This document shows, in pieces, positions 13,501 through 25,600 of a stretch of 64,000 nt of DNA (position 1 is its first letter; each line of letters begins with the position of its first letter). The translations under genes were made by a program, and so were the position numbers. The notes under the pieces were generated by a model. That model was not told the origin of the DNA, did not search any database, and saw only the letters and a program-made list of their open reading frames with translations. Location of the stretch: assembly GCA_019155185.1 (NCBI GenBank), contig CM032802.1, positions 11,322,501 to 11,386,500 of the forward strand, given 5' to 3'. Source of the DNA: Beaufortia kweichowensis (Eukaryota; Chordata; Actinopteri; Cypriniformes; Gastromyzontidae).

Positions 13501-16500
13501 TTTCTTTCTGCAGATTGTATCGTTGTACAGCGATATCCAGCACCCAAAATACACTTAAAACTTTGAAAAAACCTTGAAAATATGATATACGACCGCCAAA
13601 TGCTGACCAAATCACACTAATATTATCACAGAACCTCAGTGTTCGGCGAAATATGGGTCATTTGCGGGGGAATTTTTACTTTACAAATTACAGACATGGC
13701 CGATTCGCACGGGATTAAGATCACAGACAACCTCCGCAATTATTACAAATGACTAGAGGTCCCTAGACAATACTAATCCCGTGCGAATAGGTCTATAGTT
13801 AACCTACATAAGAAAGGTGTGGACGATACAATCGAACGAAGACGCAACAATGTGCGTCAGAGAATGAGGTGTGGAGCTGTTTCATTCACATAAACTATTT
13901 ACATGAACTACATGATGCTGCGACTGTACATCGACATGAAGAATGAATGTTTCTAAGGAATGTTTCTGGCTTCGATTCATTATCAAAAGGCTTGACTTAA
14001 TGTCAGAAAGTCTGCTGTCCACTCCACTAGACAATGAACCTTCGAGGATTAATCTTACCATACAAAGTGTAGATTCATTCAGAGGAAATTCATAAGATTT
14101 CATCTGTAGATGTTCCACCCAAGCTTTTGAAATAAAAAAGATAAAAAAATAGTTATGAATGAACTGTAGTCTAATAAAAAAAAAACACTTGTTAAAGAAA
14201 TGTTACAGGTATGGAAGGCATACTTACATTGATAAGAAAGTGAGCACTCCTGTGAGCTGCAAGAATACAGTATTATTAATCAATGTGGCAGCAATAAAAA
14301 AAATCACTGTAAATGTAAAGTAAGTCTGATAAAGTCTAAAACTCATAAAATAGACAACACTTTATAAATATAGACCTATGTATGAAACTATGTCTATGAG
14401 GTTGTGCTATTATTTTACATATTTTACCTTTCTATTTCCAGGGGAGCATGTGGCTTTTCAGTCTCCTTTATGGTTTTTGCTGCCGAGTCCTCCTTCATAA
14501 CTTCATAAGATTTCAACCTTAGACACTTACAACATAGAGCTTGCAAGATGTGCTTTTTGAAGGCACTGGCAGCTGCAGTCTTAGCCTTGCCACCACTTTC
14601 ACGTGTACCCCACGACACATTATTCATGTTGACTATAGAGTAAATGGCTAAGAGTAGATATGCGCTAGGAATGCATATGAAGTATAAAAGTCCATAGAGG
14701 ACCAGTGAGAACTCCTGAGGGTGTAGAGCTGCCGTGATAAGATGCAACAGCACCAAGCCAATGAGGATCAGACCACTGGGTGTCATGAAAGTGTTCTGTA
14801 TTACTAAATCACCTGTGAGGGTAAAAATAAAATATTGTAGATAGTGTCACACATCTATTCAATGAGGACTGTTCTAAGTTTAGACATCAGAAAGAAATAA
14901 ACTTGCCTATGATTGATAGAACGGTTCCTGTCATCAGAAATGCATAACATACGCTCATGACTGCTGCAATTGTAATTTGTGTGTCAGATTTCAGTTTTAA
15001 GCACAGAATCAGGTAGACAACAGGGGGAATTATAGCCAAAAAGAGGGCTACATTTGGATTCATTTTGAAGGTAAACATAATACTGCCTGGAAGACAAACA
15101 AAGCACTCTAATGTTATTTGTGAAATAAAAACGACTAGTAAAACATACTGCTGGAAAACAAGACAATGTGTGCATAAATGAATATCTTTACCTGCTATCA
15201 TCAGACAGACAGTTGCCGGACCCAAGATTGTAGCTGCCATGCTGAGAACCTGATACAAGATGTAAAGTTTTGAGATGGAGCTGTTCCTTTCTGAAGTCTG
15301 TCTTCCTGTTCCCAACAGGTCAATGGTGTTGGCCATGGTTGAAGGTCCCCAGCGTCTGCGCTGGTTGTAAAATTCTTTAAACTCTTGTGGAGCGTTTGTG
15401 TAGGCATCAGAAGCTGCGTTGTACTCCACCCTCCATCCCTGCTGCAGCAGCAAAGTACACAGCCAGCGGTCTTCACCTGACATTACACAACAGTGAGGAT
15501 ACATTTGTTCACTTTGATATATTGATATTTTTATTAATGCTTTGCAACAAGACGTTACCTTGATCATATTGAACGTAGTGACTGGCTTCAGAGGCTTTAG
15601 TTGTGTATCGTTTCATGACGTTGTTATCCAAGAGCGCCGACCCTCTGAAAAGACTGAAGCATCCAGGACTGCACAGGACACAGCCGAGCACGTGCTCTGC
15701 AGACTTTTGCAGCCAGTGACCAACAGCGTATTCAAACTTCTGATACCACACCATGGGCCCTTCACGCACATTATAGTTAAGGATAAAGATCATTTTTTTA
15801 TTGTTTGACAAAGTAGATATTCATGTAGAAAGTGTTATATTAATTTTTCCCCACCTGTGCCCGTCGGGTGTATCCTGCCGCAGGCGGCACCAACCTCTGG
15901 ATAGAGTTTAAGTCTATCAATCAACAGCATCACTGCAGATGGCTGGAAATCAGTATCACCATCCAGAGCCAAGATGTATGTGTTGTGAGCTTCTTTCTAA
16001 GGAGCATTAAAACAGTCAAACATTTTTAGGCCAGGACTCATATTGTATTACTATACTTTGTGAGAGTAGTTTGAGGTCTGTAGTTAAGAATCTAACCGTT
16101 AGATTGTCTTTAAGGGCATTTAATTCAGCACCTTCCTCAAACATTTTGAAGTACCTTCTGTTAAGTCTCCAGCCAAGAATGTAGTACAAGTACATTATCT
16201 ACAAACACAGATCCCAAGTTGTTCATATACTTTGTGTAAAATCTCTTTTTAAGCAGCATTATATAAACCATATACTGGACCTTTATTGAATCTTACCTGA
16301 GACCATCTTTTCTTGTGACGGATAAGCTGCTTGTCTTTAAAGTGAACCATCAGAATGTTTCCTTTAGGGAGGGTGTATTCTAGACGACCTCCATAAGGAG
16401 TGTTTATGACCTTTTGAGAGGGGAGGGGCGGCGTCTGCTTAAATATACTCGGATTCTCTACACTGAAAATGCTAATGAATGTGAAAGAGGTTTCGATCAG

Positions 16501-19500
16501 TTTTTGCTCAACATTTCTCAATACAGACAGATGGATTAGATTAAGAATCATTTTTACGTGTAAACTTCTTTAATGACTTCTACGAGGGTTTCTGCATATT
16601 TATTTGCATGTCTTCCATTTTCCACATCCTTGAATGCATCATCAAAATAAATATGAAATTCAAACTCCACATCACTGGGTGTGCTGGTCTTTGGTCTGTA
16701 TTTATCAAGCCTGGTAATCAAATAAACAAACAATTTTGCTATTATAATTCAATTCACCATGAGGCAGGATGTACGTGAAGATTATATTTACAGGTACCTA
16801 AACATAGAGATGATTATCTTTATCATTTCATCATAGGTCTCATGCCACATTGTTGCACATAGGAACACTTTAATGGTTTCCTCTAGTCTGTGGAGGATAA
16901 TAAATGTTTATTAATTTAAAAAAACTAAGTGAAAGTCTTTGGTTTAGAAAGTAAAAACACTTACCGTTTCTCCTTGATTTTCTTTCTGACCTCAAACCGG
17001 GTGTTCAGCAACATGGACTGCTCCAGAAAAGCCCCTTCATACATGCGTCGCACAAACAAATCTTGTGTTCTTTCGATTCGATGTATTTTCAGGTACCAGA
17101 CATAAATTGTACAGAGGACGAGTCCCAGCCACCAGCTCAGAGCAGAGCTGCCCATAAAGCCCAGTCCTTCCCTCATTACGTTTTTCACAATGCTCCTGTC
17201 ACATACAGTTTTTACTACATCATTTATCATCAGGTCCACCCATTTGTCACTATAGTTCTTCTGAACATTCTCACAATAGGTGGAATTCTCTCGATACTCT
17301 GAGGGAATGTTTGCAGCTGGTACCAAAAACACAGCCAATACTACAAATGATACCAAGTACATGGGCATGACAAAGCTGCGGCGCAGGAAATGCATCTTGC
17401 AGGCCACGACCACAAACCAGTGGCACAAGGCAGAAGATGCAATCTGGGTAGCCACCAGCAAACCAACCGTGGGTTTACTGAAGAAAAACTTTGCAGATTT
17501 CCAGTCTTGACCTGACAAAGGAACATAGGCTCCAAGCACAGCTGCAGTAACCAGAATTCTTATCAGACTGGAGAACATGGAGACCACGTTACGTGACTTT
17601 GCTATTTCTCTAGAAATGTCCTTTAGAAACTTGACCCGAAAGAGTGTGCTGTAGTTTTCCCACCAGTTCAGAGAAACAAAGATGCTTCCTACGATTGCAA
17701 GACCGATTGATACTTTTATCTCAATAGAGCTTTCGTCTGATGCCAGATAACTGATTACAAAGAGGACGTACCCCAGGATGATGAGGACAATGGAGCATAT
17801 GGGTATTATTATAAAGCGCTTCAAATCTCCAGCAAAGCACTGAGCGACCACTTGGAAGATAGCAGACAGGATACTCACACTGTTTAAAATCATCACATTA
17901 GTGACAATGTCAAAGTGTGGCATGGCTTCCATTGTAAGGACAGCAGCTCCTAATGCTACCAGGAACTCTATACCAAGTACCTGGAAGAGAACAGGTTGAA
18001 CAATAATCAACAAGGCGTTAAAAACCCTCTCATTATGTATTAATATAAATTGCATAGATGGCATTGATTAAATATGTCTTCTATTCATTTATAGACATAT
18101 TTTCAAGAACAACAGTATCAAGCATCACAAACATGTTTGCTTACCCACAAAACTGTCTTTTTACTCGGCATAGCTGTTCTCCTGAAAAAAACTTTCCATA
18201 TGCTCTTAATCAGAAGAAGAACATTTGGGGCCACCAAAACAAAGCCAATGCCTAAAAGAGCCGTCACTTTGTGTTCCACAAATGTAGCTTTTTTGTGCCC
18301 GAAAGTTACCAGAAACAGAAATGTTGTCTGTAAAAACAAAAAGAAAGAAGAGTTAAATGTAATGCTGTTATCAAAAACAATTTTTTTGCCAAAAATTATT
18401 GACAATAATTAAGGAGCTCACTTTACTAAGAAGTGCAAGACCAAAGATGAGGATGGTAACAATGATACACGAGAACCATTGCAGACACCGGATGGATGCT
18501 TTTGGCTTCTTCTCATCTTGAATGATTGGAACTTTTCTGAAGGCGTTCCATGGCCTAGAAGTGGAGATACACATTTTTTTGCATTAAAATCTTTAAATTA
18601 ATGTTTAATCAAACAGGCTTTCAACATACTATTTTCGACTTATTATTGCCTAGTAATGAGTAAACTAAAGTTTAAATTAATTGCTTTAAATATTATTTTT
18701 GACGTAATGTAAACACATATGTTGACGTGACTTATTGATCACACAATGTTTTACAGTGGACTGTGCAAAATGTTGCGTGCAGTATATGAGTGAACTGTAA
18801 ATAAAAAGGTAGCATTAGGACCCAGAGAAAGCCGATTTCCCTATAGCAATTTTACTTTTTCGTTCAAAACTTCATTTTTTTAATTTAGAAAACAACACTT
18901 AAAACCTAAAGTGAACACATATAACAATAAAATAAAATAATAACAAATCATGACCAAATAATTAAAATATTAAATAAGGTTCGGGGAAAAAATGTCTATA
19001 CTGTTTTTAATGTAAGTTTGTAAGCGAAAGTCAACTGGGAGATCATTGTATTTCTTGTCTTGTAAACCTGCTAACTGAATGATTTAAAATACAGGTATTA
19101 TTTGTTAATATTAAGTTGTATTTGGGATGAGCAGATTTTGCAGTTTATCTGCTGTTAATATCAATGTGTTTTCACATTCATGTGAAAAGTTTGTTCCGTT
19201 AAAGTTAAACAAATATGCTCGTTGTATTTAACTCGTTAAGACCTTCACACATCACGACTATTCTGTATATGTGTATGACTGAAGTAAAATTGGTGTACAT
19301 CAATGTTTCGTGTTTTGTTAATGTACTAACACGTTTTGCAGATTAAAAGAACGTGTTAAAAGTCCGTCATATACAATATGTGCATTGCAAATTATTAAGC
19401 TTTGAAATGATACTGAGTTAAGCGAATATTAAACAAGTTATATATAAAACTATTTTATTTCTGAGTGTTTCTTTTTTTTTTGAGTTATTCTATATAATGA

Positions 19501-19812
19501 TTTTAATTTGTAAGGCAATCCCAAACCATCTCTCTCTCTCTCTCTCTCTCTCTCTATTTCCTCCACTTAGTGAGTCTTCGTAAAAACAAACATGTACTAT
19601 TTATAATTACAATATGTATAAAAAAATAAACTGAAGAGAATACACTGAGTTTTGATTCAATCAATATTTACATGAGTGGATGTCTCTGGAGATCCACATG
19701 GTATTAATGTCTTAACAACAAAAAAATACCAAAAAGTTTAACTAGTAAAATCTTTCAGAATTCCACTATGTTTATTTAATTACCTGAATTCGCTTTCTTG
19801 TTGCTTTTCCAT
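10513..19812 (-). CDS. chs1: Chitin synthase, tandem copy A (complete, 19 coding exons, 1,222 aa)
   Basis: Membrane-embedded GT2-family enzyme that polymerises UDP-GlcNAc into chitin and extrudes it. Coding exons (5' to 3'): 19784-19812, 18422-18554, 18145-18327, 16965-17980, 16798-16887, 16558-16710, 16297-16462, 16097-16198, 15855-15996, 15559-15759, 15192-15476, 14907-15086, 14428-14812, 14228-14256, 14059-14123, 11289-11399, 10984-11201, 10692-10764, 10513-10620; total 3,669 nt, all phases agree. The N-terminal third is multi-pass membrane (exons 2-4, about residues 40-430). The catalytic part has CATMWHET (exon 5), YGGRLEYTLP and IRHKKRWSQ (exon 7), the donor-binding DGDTDF near residues 636-641, EDRW near 740-743 and the product-binding signature QRRRW at 777-781. 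A five-segment membrane cluster (exons 12-13), a charged helix (exon 16) and two C-terminal membrane segments follow, as in insect and fish enzymes. Intron 12 has a GC donor. Intron 15 is 2.66 kb, swollen by repeats. QRRRW and EDRW exclude hyaluronan synthase in practice. Confidence 0.96.
11699..11876. repeat. Imperfect tandem duplication of about 100 bp in intron 15 of chitin synthase A
   Basis: CAGTGAACAATAG and GATATTTCTAAATGTTGTAA each occur twice in the same order (11,699 and about 11,800; 11,749 and about 11,854). Confidence 0.6.
12416..12960. mobile_element. Inverted-repeat element in intron 15 of chitin synthase A
   Basis: The arm at 12,422-12,501 (CAAACCATAAAACACAACAA, then CAGAAACAAAATAACAC) is the reverse complement, with mismatches, of 12,770-12,846 (GTTATTTTGTTTCTG ... 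TTTTATGGTTTG). A 270-bp single-copy centre separates the arms. Fits a miniature transposon or its remnant; no coding capacity. Confidence 0.6.
13132..13791. mobile_element. Miniature DNA transposon with CCTATTCGCACGGGATTAGT ends
   Basis: About 660 bp. The left end CCTATTCGCACGGGATTAGT is mirrored by ACTAATCCCGTGCGAATAGG at 13,772-13,791; the inverted repeat extends to about 35 bp with mismatches. Sub-terminal copies of the ATTCGCAC.GGAT motif lie at about 13,209 and 13,703, making a hairpin at the right end. No target-site duplication is obvious and no transposase is present. Absent from the matching intron of copy B. Confidence 0.7.
15186..15986 (-). repeat. Gene-conversion tract, copy A side (chitin synthase exons 9-11)
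   Basis: This segment pairs without any indel with 24,709-25,509. By eye I count about 15 substitutions in about 800 bp, and only 3 of them in the two introns (15,477-15,558 and 15,760-15,854). Identity falls sharply at both ends: at 15,987 the exon 9 start diverges, and below 15,186 intron 11 is unalignable. Other introns of the pair cannot be aligned. Confidence 0.85.
19528..19555 (+). repeat. (TC)n microsatellite in intron 1 of chitin synthase A
   Basis: About 13 uninterrupted CT dinucleotides, about 230 bp downstream (in gene direction) of the first coding exon. Confidence 0.95.
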
Positions 19813-22643
19813 AGTGATGCCAATCTTCGTTAGTCATCAACAGAAGAAACCACAACCACTAACTCAGAACAAGGGAGCAGCAGTACTATTGAAATCATAT
19901 GCTAATCAGCAGCGTGTTCTTCCACATTTCTTTCAATTAGAATCACCTGTCAGACAAGCTAGACATCTTATCACATAACTGTAAAATTATCTAGCATGTG
20001 TTACATACAAAAACAGGCACCCTTATATAATTTACAAAGTAAATGCCTTACATTTTTAAGTACAATCAATTTTTATTTATTTTATTAATTTTAACTTATT
20101 ATAATAAATATTCTAAATATTCTTTTTGGTAAGTGGCCAGTTGTTATAACTTAAAAATAAGTTTAAACTGTTTGACTTAATTTGATGAGTTGAAATAATG
20201 TAAAAACTGATTGTGAAAAAGCTGATTGAACTTATAAAAGGTTTTTTCATCCCTTTCTCTTTTATACTGTAAATACATTTAAACAATATTTCCTATTATT
20301 CTACACATTCTTAACACCAGTAATCCTAAAGTCAATTATTATAGTGCCTATACTGTACAAAACTTAGATCTTATAGGAAACATTTCATAATTTCTCCTCC
20401 ACTAGGAAACTGTGTGTTTGGTCTGCACTGGTTAACATGCATGGTTTTGTAAATATAATACAACTTTAATCATATTTGTAATTAAAACACACATAGTTAT
20501 TTTTTAGCACTTGCTACTAGTTTTGTGGTGAACAATTTATTTGTGCAAGACAATCCACAACAAATGCATTGTCAAATTGTTGATCAATTTGACAACAAGT
20601 GTCAAATTTTCTGAAAAAGCTTTCTAGAGCCAATCAGTTTACAGGAATTGTGATAACACACACTTGTCACAGAAACAAGCAAGAAGTAAAATGAAGATCA
20701 GGAGAGCTTTGTGCCGTTCAGGTGTCTAAGGTTAGAACATCAAAAAACCTTTTTCACTTGTTTTTCACAAACCAGAAAAAATGTGAAAAAAGAGGACTGA
20801 TGGACAAGATGGATAGATAGACAAGACTGTCAATTAGGCTTTTTGATGTAGAGGAATTTCAGCTGTAGGCAAAGTGCAGGGTGAAGAAAACAGCTATGCA
20901 TTAACCAAAACATTTTGTAGAATTTAAGGGTGTAAAACATTTCAAGAACTACTTGATATAATGGTATAATTATGCTCAAGGTGTCATGGTATAAAATGTA
21001 TAAAATGTTCTGAATTCAAAATAAAATTCAAATAACCAAAAAATGATCCACATTTAATAAGTGAAACTTTTTTTAGTTCAGAAATGAACTGATAAAATCA
21101 AGACAGAAAAAAAATTCTAGCAACTTTGATACATGTTTTTTTCAGCTTTTCATTATCAAAATGTCTTTACTCAAATTTTAGACTAAAACCTAGATTCTGA
21201 AGACTAATCGTGTCCATTTAAGTCTAGTTCAACTGTTATTATATTCAAAATTGATTGGCTTGTTAAATCAGTGAGATAACTGGAAGTTAAAGAGGACTAC
21301 TTCAATTAAACACACATAACTGTTTAATCAATTATAGATAATTACACTCTAAAAATGTGTTATTTTTTAACACATTTTTTGTGTTATGCTGTTCAACACA
21401 TAATGTGTCATTTTGTGTTAAATACATAAAAGGGACAACACATGTTGAGTTGAAAGTAACACAAGTTGAGTTAAAAGTAACACAAGTTGAGTTAAAAGTA
21501 ACACAAGTTGAGTTAAAAGTAACACAAGTTGAGTTAAAAGTAACACAAAATGTGTTGTTTTTAAATTAACACAAAGATGTGTCTAGTTAGGGACAACACA
21601 TCTGTTTTTAGAGTGTAGGTATAATATATTTGTATTTATATGGGTAGGTGGTAGCACTTTATTCTACAGTCCTGCTGTGTTTTACATATTGCGTACGAGG
21701 GTAATTACAACCACACCTGAACCTATCCCACTTTAGGTATTGTTTTGTGTTTGTACACAAAATAAAGTGCAACACTGAAGACTTAGCTATGAGCTACCTA
21801 AATAACCAAATTATGTGGTTATTTATTGTCTTACTACAACAAAAAACAAAAGGAGAGTAAATTCAGGTAAATTAAGACATTTTTTGACAGTAATTTTAAT
21901 GTACTTGAATTCAACCTGAATGACCTGACCTTTTGTACCTTTGTAGATCATATAAGCCTAGTGTGACCTTTTGTTCAATAGTTAACTTTTGTTTTGTTTT
22001 TAAGAAATGCAAATCTTCTTTATATGTAAATTACCCTTAATAAAGCTTCAGACAAACCGGTTTCAGCAACATTTAGTTACTAGTAGCTCATCATTCCATA
22101 CGAAACACAGGTAATTGTTTTACCAGAGGGTATTATCTGACAAACTAAACATAAATAGAAGATATATCTAATTGTTTTCGCTCCTTGTCTTTGACTCTCT
22201 CACATATATAAATGCTTACACGCATGCATCTTAACATGGTTAAGCTTGTTTGAAACAAGGCTGCCTCCTTTTGTTTTATGTGTAAATTAACAGGAAAAAT
22301 CTATGTAGGTTCAAACAGATTGAGACAGTGTGCAAAGTAAAGCTATTGATTACTTTGTTGTTCCTTTCGCAATCCATTTGAAGTTACAAACCCATCACAT
22401 CAAATCTTTTTTAAATCTTTTTTTTCACATTTTAGGTTTAGACAAACACGCACTCCATAAGGATATAGGAATAATTCACAAATAGAAATATACACAAAAA
22501 GTCATTTTAAATAGCTTTTTTCCACAAAAACATTAAGGTTAATCAATTAAATAAATGCTACAAATATAATATTAAAAGTATATTGTTAGCTACACAATAG
22601 TCAACCCTAACTGAAAATTAAGAACAGTTTCTGACATAAGAAA
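19813..22643. other. Intergenic spacer between the chitin synthase copies
   Basis: It must hold the promoter of copy A and the 3' end of copy B. Apart from the miniature transposon at 21,345-21,615, I see only AT-rich DNA with no CpG-rich patch, TATA element or open frame I can defend. Confidence 0.6.
21345..21615. mobile_element. Miniature transposon with CACTCTAAAAA ends and an internal 21-bp satellite
   Basis: Ends CACTCTAAAAA ... TTTTTAGAGTG flanked by TA. Inside, the 21-bp unit ACAAGTTGAGTTAAAAGTAAC is repeated about five times (21,430-21,546); being 21 bp it translates as the heptad VELKVTQ. The related copy at 33,760-33,971 has only one to two units, so the array expanded after transposition. 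Confidence 0.85.
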
Positions 22644-25600
22644 TTAGACCAAAGTAACACATCCTCTCAGAGTAGATGGGTTCTGAAAACACAAGCTTCC
22701 ATCTGGCTCTTTTTTCTCATGTTGATGATCTGATTCCAGCATCTGTATAGCCTGTCGAAATGTAAACGTAATTCATTGCAAAGCTGCACGACTCTGTTAT
22801 TTAATATTTACCCACTTTTGTGTTTGATCCATTAACTTACCGGAGTTGATTGTTTTCTATAATCCTTGATTTCTGTATCAGCATACGCCACAAAATGAAT
22901 TAATGTATAAATTCTGCAACAAGCGAACAAATAACTTAATTACAAAACACATATTGACAAACAATTTTAATAAAGATTTCTTTGCTTATATTAAGATTTC
23001 TTTGCTTATAAAACAATAAATATGTAATGCACATTCAGTTACCTGTGGTACAGCATTGCAAAAAATTGCATTATCAGCAATAATGCAAAGCTCAGTAGAA
23101 ACATCAGCGCAACTGGATCAAGAGAAAACATTTCTTTCGTGGAATGAGTTCCATTGGGATAGACCTTTGGGATCTTTATGGAGACTAAGTCACCAATAGC
23201 TTGAAGGAAGAATGTTGCCACTAACCATAGAGCATTGCAGAAGAAAAAAACAAATGCCACCTGTTTGAAAAAAATAAGACAAAAATAAGATCTTATAGAG
23301 CTTATAGCCAAATAAATGTTTGTTTTACTTGGTGATTTTTAAGAAACCACTCTGATTCAAAGTTATTTTTGCATAAGCTTACCTTATTTCTCAGTTCTCT
23401 TAGATCATTAGCAAGTTTGTCTTGTTGTTCTTTGCTTTCTTTAAGAGGCTCTAGATACTTTTTCTGCAGGTCTCTCCAGAAAACAATTTCATCCTGTAAA
23501 ATGTAAGAAAAGCCATATTGATGGTTTACAGCTCAAAGTATCTGAAGATTACTTGATAACAGCTAGGCCATGGATCTAATCTTACATTAGGGAGTGTTGA
23601 CTCGTATAATGGAAAGTCGTGAGATTTCATCTGCAGATGTTCAATCCATGCTAGAGGAATTAAACAATGATTAACTGTAGACTAATTCAATAATTCACCA
23701 GTCAATATTTTAACAGAATTTAAGGCATACTCACTTTGATAAGAACCAAGAGAGCACTTGTGTGACCTACAGTGGAGGAATACAGTATTACTATTAGCTG
23801 TAGAATTTACAGATAAAGTGGTTAATTTGATTTTCTAAACTTAGTATATTGTTTGACTATATTTTGTGAGTATATATAAAAGTGCCATTAATGAAATACT
23901 ACAGTACAGACAGGTTTTTACCTTTCTGTTTCCAAGGAAACGTGTGGCTTTTCAGTCACTGTTATGATTTCTGCTGCTGGTGACTCCTCGCTCACATCTT
24001 CTTTAGATCTCAAGCATGGACATTTACAACATGTGGCCTGCATGATTTGTCTCTTGATGGCACTGACGGCCGCAGTCTTAGCCTGGCCACCACTTTCCCG
24101 TGTACCCCACGACACATTATTCATGTTGACTATGGAGTAAATGGCTAAGAGTAGATAACCACTAGGAATGCAGAGGAAATATAAAAATCCGTAGAAGACC
24201 AGTGAGAACTCCTGAGGGTGTAGAGCAGCGGTGATGAGATACAACACCACCATGCCAATAAGAAACAGGCCACTTGGAGTCAAAAAAGTGTTCTCCCTGA
24301 CCAAATCACCTTGTGTGGGTGGAGACACGAAAAGAAAGGATTATAATTGTGCAGGCAAAAGTTACAATCTTTTGCATCTTTAATGTCTTGGCAAATCAGA
24401 ATGAGTTTTGTGGTTTTTCAGCTTAATGGTTGTAAGTACGAGTTACCTATGATTGATAGAACGCTTCCGGCCATCAGAAATGCATAAAACACGCTCATGA
24501 CTGCTGCAATTGTAATCTGTGTGTCAGATTTTAGTTTGAAGCACAGAATCAGATAGACAGCAGGGGGCGCTATAGCCAAAGCAAGAGCTGTGTTTGTACC
24601 CATTTGGAAGATGAACACAAAGCTTCCTGTGTGTAAATAATTTTCAAAGAAATGTATTAATAATTCTAAAAGAAAATTAAAAACTGATAAAAAATGTTTT
24701 ATCCTTATCTTTACCTGCTATCATCAGACAGATAGTTGCCGGACCCAAGATTGAAGCTGCCATGCTGATAACCTGATACAAGATGTAAGGTTTTGAGATG
24801 GAGCTGTTCCTTTCTGAAGTCTGTCCTCCTGTTCCCAACAGGTCAATGGTGTTGGCCATGGTTGAAGGTCCCCAGCGTCTGCGCTGGTTGTAAAATTCTT
24901 TAAACTCTTGTGGAGCGTTTGTGTAGGCATCAGAAGCTGCGCTGTACTCCACCCTCCATCCCTGCTGCAGCAGTAAAGTACACAGCCAGCGGTCTTCACC
25001 TGACATTACACAACAGTGAGGATACATTTGTTCACTTTGATATATTGATATTTTTATCAATGCTTTGCAACAAGACGTTACCTTGATCATATTGAACATG
25101 GTGACTGGCTTCAGAGGCTTTAGTTGTGTATCGTTTCATGACGTTGTTATCCATGAGTGCAGATCCTCTGAAAAGACTGAAGCATCCAGGACTGCACAGG
25201 ACACAGCCGAGCACGTGCTCTGCAGACTTTTGCAGCCAGTGACCAACAGCGTATTCAAACTTCTGATACCACACCATGGGCCCTTCACGCACATTATAGT
25301 TAAGGATAAAGATCATTTTTTAATTGTTTGACAAAGTAGATATTCATGTAAAAAGTGTTATATTAATTTTTCCCCACCTGTGCCCGTCGGGTGTATCCTG
25401 CCGCAGGCGGCACCAACCTCTGGATAGAGTTTAAGTCTATCAATCAACAGCATCACTGCAGATGGCTGGAAATCAGTATCACCATCCAGAGCCAAGATGT
25501 ATGTGTTGTCCTTTTCTCTCTAAAGAGCATTGAAAGGCATGTTAATGCCTGGGAAACATTTTATTTCTTTGTAGTGTTATCAACAATGAGGTCTGTAGGA

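Noticed and set aside
15542..15808. Plus-strand 88-codon frame opposite chitin synthase exon 10, also at 25,065-25,331
   Set aside because: It is the antisense shadow of a conserved exon; it recurs in both copies only because the exon does.
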